A stretch of 40,220 nucleotides of DNA from Clostridium sp. CAG:590 (GTDB taxonomy: Bacteria > Bacillota > Clostridia > Lachnospirales > Lachnospiraceae), in assembly GCA_000431135.1 (NCBI GenBank), contig HF987837.1, forward strand, positions 1 to 40,220, written 5' to 3'. Shown piece by piece: positions 25,133 to 30,718 of this stretch. The translations under genes and the position numbers were made by a program. The notes below the pieces were generated by a model. It saw only the letters and a program-made list of their open reading frames with translations. It did not search any database and was not told the origin of the DNA. How positions within the stretch are numbered: the stretch's first letter is position 1; every line of letters begins with the position of its first letter.

Positions 25133-25156
25133 TACAAACAAACACGTATCTCAATA

Positions 25157-25209
25157 AAAAAGCTTTCCATGGAGACTACCTCTTTCCCCCTCCCCATGGA
25201 AAGCTTTTT
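25157..25209 (+). terminator. Strong terminator with 21-base C-rich loop
   Basis: Bases 25157-25172 pair perfectly with 25194-25209. The right arm ends in a T-run and the stem contains GCTTTCCATGG. It ends the small RNA unit and insulates it from the GlsB gene. Confidence 0.9.
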
Positions 25210-25228
25210 GTGTATACGATGAGCTGAG

Positions 25229-25258
25229 TACAGATTCGTGCTTGCACGAGAATCTGTA
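25229..25258 (+). terminator. Hairpin just upstream of the GlsB promoter
   Basis: TACAGATTC-GTGC pairs with GCAC-GA-GAATCTGTA (bulge of two) around a 2-base loop. The right arm lies directly in front of the -35 TTGACG of the next promoter, so it may be a secondary terminator or a protein-binding palindrome. Confidence 0.5.
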
Positions 25259-25259
25259 T

Positions 25260-25287
25260 TTGACGAATAAATCAGATGGAGTATAAT
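25260..25287 (+). promoter_or_regulatory. Promoter of the GlsB-like gene
   Basis: TTGACG (25260-25265), a 16-bp spacer and TATAAT (25282-25287). It is about 45 bases before ATG 25333, which has its own strong ribosome site. Confidence 0.7.
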
Positions 25288-25332
25288 AATGCATATATAA
25301 CACTTGATAAATGTCAACAAGGAGGAAGAAAG

Positions 25333-25578
25333 ATGTTTCACATTTTAAATTTTATTATCAGTCTGGTTTTGGGAGCTGTTGCCGGATGGATTGCAGGACA
25401 GATCATGCATGTAGAAGGTGGCTGGCTTAAGAATATGATACTTGGTATTGTGGGTGGAGCCGTGGGTGGCGTCATTCTTGGTTTGGTTGGAATATCCGGC
25501 AATGGTGTGATTGGCAATATGATCGTATCTGTGATCGGAGCGTGTATATTGATCGCAGTAGCAAGAAAGATTGGATGA
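25333..25578 (+). CDS. GlsB/YeaQ/YmgE-family stress membrane protein
   Basis: The 81-residue protein is almost entirely hydrophobic, with three Gly-rich helices (GAVAGWIAGQIMH, ILGIVGGAVGGVILGLVGI, IVSVIGACILIAVARKIG) typical of the GlsB/YeaQ/YmgE small membrane proteins linked to envelope and acid stress. ATG 25333 follows AAGGAGGAAG (25319-25328). An in-frame ATG at 25276 lies in the promoter and is rejected. It converges with spoVAC with only 3 bp between stops. Confidence 0.85.
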   Translation: MFHILNFIISLVLGAVAGWIAGQIMHVEGGWLKNMILGIVGGAVGGVILGLVGISGNGVIGNMIVSVIGACILIAVARKIG

Positions 25579-25581
25579 TGT

Positions 25582-26043
25582 TTACCACCATCCAAACAAT
25601 CCACCAAGATAATAGATCAGTCCAAGCACCCAGCTTGTGAAGATACCGTAGAGAATGACAGGTCCTGCAATGGTGAAGATCTTAACACCGATGCCGAAGA
25701 CCTGTCCTTCTTTTTGGTATTCAATCGCAGGCGCTGCAACGGAGTTGGCAAAGCCGGTAATTGGAACTAAGGCACCGGCACCACCTAATCGGGCGATGTG
25801 TCCATAGATATTGAATCCGGTTAAGATAACGCTTGTCAGCACCAATAACATGGATTCATAGCTTGCGGCATCGTCTTCCGGTAATCCAACCGAATTTTTG
25901 AAAAATGCAAAGATGAATTCACCGATCACACAGATGAGTCCACCTACCCAGAATGCATTCAGGCAGTTCTTCCAGACGCTGTAGGTAGGGGTGATCTGTT
26001 CTACATATTCGTTATATTCTTCATTACTTATTTTCTGTTTCAT
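25582..26043 (-). CDS. spoVAC: Stage V sporulation protein AC
   Basis: The 153-residue membrane protein has four hydrophobic helices and matches SpoVAC, a subunit of the SpoVA channel that moves Ca-dipicolinate across the spore inner membrane; SpoVAC is the mechanosensitive channel component. The pattern NCLNAFWVGGLICVIGE, TGFNIYGHIARLGGAGALVP and GFANSVAAPAIEYQKEGQ is distinctive. AAAAGGAG lies just before ATG 26043. It is the last gene of the minus-strand spoVA cluster, 139 bp after spoVAB. The usual partner spoVAD is not in the window. Confidence 0.92.
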   Translation of the reverse strand: MKQKISNEEYNEYVEQITPTYSVWKNCLNAFWVGGLICVIGEFIFAFFKNSVGLPEDDAASYESMLLVLTSVILTGFNIYGHIARLGGAGALVPITGFANSVAAPAIEYQKEGQVFGIGVKIFTIAGPVILYGIFTSWVLGLIYYLGGLFGWW

Positions 26044-26182
26044 AGAAATCTCCTTTTATTAGTTGATGGCAAAATGTCTGTTAATATGAAATCTTACAGC
26101 CGTATGTTGATCTGCTTATAATTGCGAAAAATACAGTGGTTTCATACATGCTTAGTATCTCATTAAAGTATGATATTATGCA

Positions 26183-26638
26183 TCAGAGCATATCAATGAC
26201 AAGATATTGGATGAGCAGTGCCACTCCTTTACCAAGTGCAAGAAAGAAGATGACAAGGGCGATCCGTTTCTGGATATGTGCAATCTTGGCATAAGTAGGG
26301 ATAACATTTAGTACTTCGGACAGACCGCCGATCAGGAATCCGGTATAGATACCGCCAAATAGTCCAAGCAGAATGAGGATCAGAATTCCAATTGCGGGAA
26401 ACGGCAGGGCAGGGGAACCTTCTGTGGGAGTTGTGACAAAGAATTGCAGCAGGGTAGCGATAAGGATTCCCAAGATCAGGCAGTTTTCGTACAGGATACA
26501 TTGTCCGGCGGTTTTGGTCTTTGCGGCAACTTTAGGGAACACGCCGAGCATGGCAATAAATGCAACATAAGCAGCCGCCGTAACGAAACCGGCGGAAATG
26601 CCGCATATAGTTAATAAGGTATAGGATAGGAAAGACAT
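26183..26638 (-). CDS. spoVAB: Stage V sporulation protein AB
   Basis: The 151-residue membrane protein with about four helices resembles SpoVAB of Bacillus and Clostridia (LLTICGISAGFVTAAAYVAF, IGILILILLGLFGGIYTGF and a hydrophobic C-terminal helix). It probably acts in the SpoVA channel that loads and releases dipicolinate in spores. AAAGGAGC (minus) precedes ATG 26638, and spoVAA ends 19 bp upstream, so the two are co-transcribed. The length is close to the family norm. Confidence 0.88.
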   Translation of the reverse strand: MSFLSYTLLTICGISAGFVTAAAYVAFIAMLGVFPKVAAKTKTAGQCILYENCLILGILIATLLQFFVTTPTEGSPALPFPAIGILILILLGLFGGIYTGFLIGGLSEVLNVIPTYAKIAHIQKRIALVIFFLALGKGVALLIQYLVIDML

Positions 26639-26657
26639 GATTCGCTCCTTTCAGTAG

Positions 26658-27287
26658 CTATCGGGGAATGTCAATATTTTCACCACGCCGGCTGATATCT
26701 TTAATGACAGTGGTACTGATATCTTTTTCGTATAGCCGCATTTGAATCTCTAATGGGGTAGGGGATGGGGTCAGTTTCCTGTTCCCGAGATGATTGAAGA
26801 AGAGCAACATACCAACAGTCAGACCAATTGCATATGTGACTGCAACGTAGAGAACACCACTTTTGGCATTCCCAAGGAATAACATAGACAGATAGGTAAA
26901 TAATTCTCTGGCTCCGACATCGGTATTGTATGCCATGATCGCATATCCACCACCAAAGAAGGCAACTAGGCAGATGAAGAAAGTAAAGATCATTTCTTTT
27001 GTTTTTGCAAAGGCTTTTGGCGGATCGTAGGAGAGGATGAAATCTCCTTCTCCAAGATTTTCAATCTGGGCATCCGGATAGTGTGTCAGTATCATTTCCA
27101 TTATTTTCAGAACGGAGACAACAACCTGCGCAGACTCTCCGGCAGGAAATGTATAGAATTGCAGATTGTTTAATTTGTTTTGAATTTTGGTATCGGTGCA
27201 GTAGATCGTCAGAAAGTCTCCGAATGTAACGGATGGGTCAGTAATATCAATGCATTGGGGTGCTTTGATGTAGATGATTGGTTCCAT
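26658..27287 (-). CDS. spoVAA: Stage V sporulation protein AA
   Basis: The 209-residue protein has an N-terminal soluble domain (IIYIKAPQCIDIT, then GEGDFILSYDPP) and two C-terminal helices (residues ~125-150 and 160-185), as in SpoVAA of the SpoVA operon. ATG 27287 is chosen over the in-frame ATG 27323 because CGGAG lies nine bases upstream and 27323 falls at the transcription start predicted from the sigma-G promoter. The length then equals the Bacillus protein (206). Transcription runs to spoVAB and spoVAC. Confidence 0.9.
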   Translation of the reverse strand: MEPIIYIKAPQCIDITDPSVTFGDFLTIYCTDTKIQNKLNNLQFYTFPAGESAQVVVSVLKIMEMILTHYPDAQIENLGEGDFILSYDPPKAFAKTKEMIFTFFICLVAFFGGGYAIMAYNTDVGARELFTYLSMLFLGNAKSGVLYVAVTYAIGLTVGMLLFFNHLGNRKLTPSPTPLEIQMRLYEKDISTTVIKDISRRGENIDIPR

Positions 27288-27328
27288 AGTGCTATACTCC
27301 GTTTCGTATGTTGTATGATTCATAGGGA

Positions 27329-27358
27329 TAATCTGTGCGGAAATAGGTTATTTTATTC
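27329..27358 (-). promoter_or_regulatory. Sigma-G-type promoter of the spoVA operon
   Basis: On the minus strand GAATA (27358-27354), an 18-bp spacer and CAGATTA (27335-27329). This matches the sigma-G consensus GHATR-18-CATWHTA at 5/5 and 6/7 positions. spoVA is a classical forespore sigma-G operon. Confidence 0.65.
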
Positions 27359-27482
27359 TCTTTTTCTTTTGTCGAATGGTGTGTTATAATTTTACATGAA
27401 GGAAAACAGACGCAAATGATAGTGCTTTTTTAGAAAAATTTCGATGATTTGACAGAAAAAATAATAAGGAGATAAGTAAAGT

Positions 27483-28217
27483 ATGAGAATTTTGATTGTA
27501 CGACATGCAGAACCGGATTATGCGATAGATTCATTAACACCCACAGGTTGGAAGGAAGCGGAACTGGCAGCGGAATATCTGTCGCAACTGGATGTGAAAG
27601 CATTCTATGTATCACCGCTTGGAAGAGCACAGGACACGGCAGGATGCACATTGAAGAAGATAGACCGCAAGGCAGAGACCTGTGACTGGTTACGGGAATT
27701 TGATGTACCGGTTCGCCGGCCGGATCTGCAGGGGGAGATGAGTAACATATGCTGGGACTGGCTGCCGACAGATGTAGAAAAGGATAGACAGAATTATGAT
27801 AGTTTCTGCTGGGCAGATACTGATATTATGCGGGAGGGAAAGGTAAAAGAAGCCTATGAGAAAGTATGCGCAGGACTGGATTCATTGTTAAAAAAGCATG
27901 GATATGAAAGAGAGGGGCTTCATTACAGAGTGCTACAACCGAATAATGACACGATTGTGTTATTCTGTCATTTTGGAGTGGAATGTGTGATATTAAGCCA
28001 CCTTATCAATGTATCCCCAATGATCTTGTGGCATGGATTCTGTGCAGCACCATCTTCGGTTACCAGTATCTATACAGAGGAGCGGCGGGAAGGTATCGCA
28101 TGTTTCCGGATCAATGAGTTTGGAAGCACGCAGCATTTGTATGTGGCAGGACAGAAGCCATCCTTTGCGGCACGGTTTTGTGAGTGTTATAAGAATGAAG
28201 GCCAAAGACATGACTAG
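27483..28217 (+). CDS. Histidine phosphatase superfamily protein
   Basis: The 244-residue protein has the phosphohistidine motif VRHAEP (H9) near the N-terminus and the second catalytic histidine in VLFCHFG. The N-terminal SPLGRAQDTA element is typical of phosphoglycerate-mutase-like phosphatases. AAGGAGA (27468-27474) precedes ATG 27483. The stop overlaps the next gene's ATG (ATGACTAG), so the two are coupled. The substrate is unknown; many relatives dephosphorylate small metabolites. Confidence 0.85.
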   Translation: MRILIVRHAEPDYAIDSLTPTGWKEAELAAEYLSQLDVKAFYVSPLGRAQDTAGCTLKKIDRKAETCDWLREFDVPVRRPDLQGEMSNICWDWLPTDVEKDRQNYDSFCWADTDIMREGKVKEAYEKVCAGLDSLLKKHGYEREGLHYRVLQPNNDTIVLFCHFGVECVILSHLINVSPMILWHGFCAAPSSVTSIYTEERREGIACFRINEFGSTQHLYVAGQKPSFAARFCECYKNEGQRHD

Positions 28218-29109
28218 AATTGCATATTATCATCTTCCTGGATTGTTTGAGTTTTTTGAATTGTATCGGAGATTCCTGCCTTTGTACTGCAAACATCGGG
28301 AGTATTTTTATGATTGGTGTGAGATTGGCTCCATATATGGTGCACCTATGGATTGTATCTGGGGTGGAGGACGTGTGGAATGGGGCGAACAGGAACCGGA
28401 AGAGGTGTTGGCGTTTTTACGGGAATATGGCATTTCTGCCCGGTTGACATTTAGTAATTCTCTGCTGACGGAGGAACATCTTACAGATAAGCGGTGCAAT
28501 CAGCTTTGTGGATTATTGGAAGAAAACAGCAAAGCAATTCAAAATGGTGTCATTGTTCATTCTGATCTGTTGCTTAAGTATCTGAAGATCCATTATCCGG
28601 GGCTTTATTATGTCTCGTCTACAACAAAGGTGTTGACAGAGTTTGCGGAATTAGAGAAAGAATTGCAGCGGGAAGAGTTTCGGTATGTGGTGCCGGATTT
28701 TCGGCTCAATAAGATGTATGATAGATGGAATGCATTACCGCAATCTGAAAAAGATAAGGTAGAGTTCTTGTGTAATGAATGTTGCTGGTTTGGATGCCGG
28801 GATCGGAAAGAATGTTATGAGACAGTCAGCCGGAAGAATCTGGGAGAAAATGCAGAGCATTACTGTAAGGCACCGAATGCAGCAACCGGATACCGTTTCT
28901 CAGATGCTATGAAGAATCCGGGTTTTATCGGAATTGATGACATTTGCAATACCTTTCTGCCAATGGGATTTTCGAATTATAAGCTGGAGGGACGAGGCCT
29001 TGGAAGTGCACTCATTCTGGAATTTCTGCTTTATTATATGACGCGGCCGGAGTATCAGCTTCAAGTTCGGGAGGAGATCTATCTGGATAACATGCTGGAT
29101 TTGTTTTGA
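28210..29109 (+). CDS. U32 peptidase-like TIM-barrel protein with cysteine cluster
   Basis: The 299-residue protein starts at ATG 28210, which lies 8 bp inside the phosphatase stop and follows GAAGG (28197-28201). A GFSNYKLEGR motif near the C-terminus resembles the KIEGR signature of U32 proteins, and a Cys-rich segment (CNECCWFGCRDRKECYE) could bind a metal or Fe-S cluster. U32 relatives include collagenase-like and RNA-modifying (hydroxylation) enzymes, so a true protease role is uncertain. It forms a two-gene unit with the histidine phosphatase. Longer upstream starts are rejected because they overlap the phosphatase. Confidence 0.6.
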   Translation: MTRIAYYHLPGLFEFFELYRRFLPLYCKHREYFYDWCEIGSIYGAPMDCIWGGGRVEWGEQEPEEVLAFLREYGISARLTFSNSLLTEEHLTDKRCNQLCGLLEENSKAIQNGVIVHSDLLLKYLKIHYPGLYYVSSTTKVLTEFAELEKELQREEFRYVVPDFRLNKMYDRWNALPQSEKDKVEFLCNECCWFGCRDRKECYETVSRKNLGENAEHYCKAPNAATGYRFSDAMKNPGFIGIDDICNTFLPMGFSNYKLEGRGLGSALILEFLLYYMTRPEYQLQVREEIYLDNMLDLF

Positions 29110-29162
29110 TATTTCTTTTTATAAAAAGATGTGTTGTTTGACACAGAGAGGAGAAGTCAGAT

Positions 29163-29267
29163 ATGGGAAGTGGTGGAGAAGAAGCGAAACAGGCAGCCGA
29201 TTATGTTACAGATGCGGTAGACAAGGATGGATTATATAAAGCATTTGAATATCTGGAATTGATCTGA
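29163..29267 (+). CDS. Small ORF, 34 residues, unrecognised
   Basis: ATG 29163 with a very good ribosome site AGAGAGGAG (29145-29153) opens 34 codons ending at TGA 29265-29267. The peptide (MGSGGEEAKQAADYV, ending YKAFEYLELI) is acidic and soluble, with a probable amphipathic helix at residues 5-20. I recognise no family. It stands alone between the U32-like gene and the membrane protein, with no terminator seen behind it. The strong ribosome site is the main support. Confidence 0.45.
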   Translation: MGSGGEEAKQAADYVTDAVDKDGLYKAFEYLELI

Positions 29268-29370
29268 CAGATGAAAGCATAGTAATGTTTTATTTTTACG
29301 TACTCTGTAATCTGCTCTTTAATTTGCAAAAAAGAATATAAGTATACTTTTCTTTGAAAATAAAATGTGA

Positions 29371-29402
29371 TATAGTAAACTGGAAGTTAGTGATAACTAA
29401 CT
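29371..29402 (+). promoter_or_regulatory. Promoter with DtxR/MntR-like operator 2
   Basis: An extended -10 TGATATAGT (29368-29376) is followed by AGTTAGTGATAACTAACT (29385-29402), with the GTTAG-N6-CTAAC arrangement of operator 1. The box covers the expected start site of the gene at 29433. Confidence 0.6.
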
Positions 29403-29432
29403 GATATTGTGTTATGAGGAGGATAATTTACT

Positions 29433-30053
29433 ATGTTACAATGGAAAGTATTTATGGTTATGGCTTTGATCGGTCATATATTTTGTGGCGTTTCAGATGG
29501 ATTGCTTACCTATGCGCCAAATGGAAAAGTTGATTTAACCAATTTTAAGGATTATGAGAAGTCCAGGGTATCCTTTCAGGGAATGCCACTTAAGAACCTG
29601 GCAATTGCAATGTTACTTGGTGTATTTGCTATGACGTTTGAGATTTTCGGTTATCTGGCATTGTGCGATTGGATGAGACAGTATTCCGAGACGTATTATA
29701 TGATTATGTATATTGCAACCATTGTTATGTTTATTAATCTTGCATTGCATCACTTGTTCTGTTGTCTTGTTGAATGGTTCTTTGTGAAGTTGAATCTGAC
29801 GGAAGAGGCATTACATGCCGTTTGGGATTTCTTCAAGACAACATGTTATACAATGTACTTAGGCTATCTCGGTATGCTGGTGTTTGCAGTTGCTTTTTTT
29901 ATCGCAGTTGTAACAGGAACAACATCCCTTCCTGCATGGGCATGTATCTTTAATTTGCTGCCACTTGCAATTGTGATTATGCCGACCAAGCTGCCTGCAA
30001 AGGCGAATGTAATTGGAGCTATTATGTTTGCAGGACTTCTTTTCTTCATCTAA
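29433..30053 (+). CDS. Unidentified multi-helix membrane protein, probably metal-regulated
   Basis: The 206-residue protein has six hydrophobic helices (about residues 5-25, 55-78, 85-108, 112-130, 138-160 and 166-200). A His/Cys/Glu patch HHLFCCLVE sits in the middle helix. Residues 27-45 (LTYAPNGKVDLTNFKDYEK) form a soluble loop. I recognise no function; DUF6796-type naming is possible but unverified. GAGGAGG (29417-29423) precedes ATG 29433. The DtxR-like box in front suggests a role in iron or manganese limitation, an inference from the operator only. Confidence 0.6.
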   Translation: MLQWKVFMVMALIGHIFCGVSDGLLTYAPNGKVDLTNFKDYEKSRVSFQGMPLKNLAIAMLLGVFAMTFEIFGYLALCDWMRQYSETYYMIMYIATIVMFINLALHHLFCCLVEWFFVKLNLTEEALHAVWDFFKTTCYTMYLGYLGMLVFAVAFFIAVVTGTTSLPAWACIFNLLPLAIVIMPTKLPAKANVIGAIMFAGLLFFI

Positions 30054-30085
30054 ATTCATTACACTTCACAGCGTAAGTGAGGGAC

Positions 30086-30172
30086 GTGCGAAACGGATAG
30101 AATATGAAAGCAGTTGTACGATGATATTAGTTACATCATACAATTGCTTATTTACTGTACTGCGTTTCGCAC
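30086..30172. repeat. Long hairpin with two perfect arms (GTGCGAAACG and AGCAGTTGTA)
   Basis: GTGCGAAACG (30086-30095) pairs exactly with 30163-30172. Inside, 30109-30121 pairs with 30136-30148 (13 bp, two G-U), leaving an internal loop. A T-run follows at about 30174-30179. It could be an elaborate terminator for the membrane-protein gene, a structured RNA or a miniature inverted-repeat element. Confidence 0.6.
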
Positions 30173-30261
30173 TGTTTTTGTCAGAATCCACTACGCTGTG
30201 CTTATCGCCACACCCGAGCCCCTCTGATATTGGCTCAAATAATCTACTATATCGTTAAGAT

Positions 30262-30408
30262 TCAGCGACTTGTTTTTAATAAGATTTCCCCTGTCTGCTC
30301 GTTCTGGTTGACCAGAAAAATATCAAATGCAAGAGCAATACAATTAGCATCCATAAACAGTCCAATGGTAATAATGGGATTCGGACGGTTTTCATTGTTT
30401 TTTCTCTA
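30262..30408 (-). pseudogene. IS transposase remnant (DDE, IS1634-like)
   Basis: Minus-strand reading from about 30408 gives a 47-residue frame with RPNPIITIGLFMDANCIAL and FDIFLVNQNEQTGEIL, ending at TGA 30264-30262. The pattern NPIxxxGLFMDxxGIPLAF...GNxNEQ is the catalytic-core segment of IS1634/IS4-like transposases, where the Asp is one of the DDE residues. Here DGIP has become ANCI and the frame is closed upstream by a TAG, so it is a dead relic. No terminal repeats are visible. Confidence 0.65.
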
Positions 30409-30649
30409 TTGCTTACATTCGTTTTCTTCCTTAATCACAGATAAAACCGTATAAACATCTTGAATCTCATACTTTGGCGGTTTCCTCTTTTGCGCATGCG
30501 TGTAAGAAAACGAAAAAATGACAAAAAAAGCAGGTTTTATGAGACCTGCAAGTGCCTTTTGGTGATTTAACTGTCAAATTCTCGGTTATCTGTTTTTCGC
30601 GTGTATGAAAGTACATAGAATTCTGTTCGTTTTGCTTACAATATTTGTA

Positions 30650-30678
30650 TGGACTTTATATTACGTCTATGATATAAT
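30650..30678 (+). promoter_or_regulatory. Possible promoter captured by the truncated Rhs gene
   Basis: TGGACT (30650-30655), 17 bp and a perfect TATAAT (30673-30678), about 40 bases before the truncated frame opens. Confidence 0.5.
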
Positions 30679-30718
30679 TGCGGTAATTGGATTTGAAAAA
30701 CGTAATTAAAAATATTAA

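Larger units (their letters stand above)
25084..25211 (+). ncRNA. Candidate metal-responsive small RNA with C-rich loop
   Basis: A free-standing transcription unit of about 100 nt. A -35 TTGCTT (25078-25083) and -10 TATGAT (25101-25106) are 17 bp apart. A DtxR-like box (GTTAG-N6-CTAAC, 25114-25129) sits at the expected start site. A 16-bp perfect terminator stem (25157-25172 with 25194-25209) ends in TTTTTG. The 21-base loop reads AGACTACC then CTCTTTCCCCCTCC (25178-25193 region), complementary to purine-rich ribosome sites. No ORF of useful length is present. Position, operator and C-rich loop recall iron-sparing sRNAs such as FsrA and IsrR. The function is inferred. Confidence 0.5.
30054..30718. 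other. Gene-free stretch: hairpin, transposase relic, promoter
   Basis: No intact gene lies here. In order it holds a long hairpin (30086-30172), a decayed IS transposase segment on the minus strand (30262-30408), a hairpin with GCAGGTT arms plus A/T runs (30523-30550) that reads as a terminator on the minus strand, and a -10 TATAAT (30673-30678) before the truncated Rhs frame. A frame on the minus strand around 30420-30510 (KPPKYEIQDVYTVLSVI) may be more element debris. Confidence 0.5.

Noticed and set aside
26101..26160. Sigma-G promoter directly upstream of spoVAC (GTATG, then AATTATA at 19 bp or CAATTAT at 18 bp)
   Set aside because: The -35 fits, but the -10 matches only at the wrong spacing; not strong enough to claim.
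28033..28209. Upstream extension of the U32-like gene (358-residue frame)
   Set aside because: The extra 59 residues overlap the histidine phosphatase in another frame; ATG 28210 has a ribosome site and typical coupled overlap.
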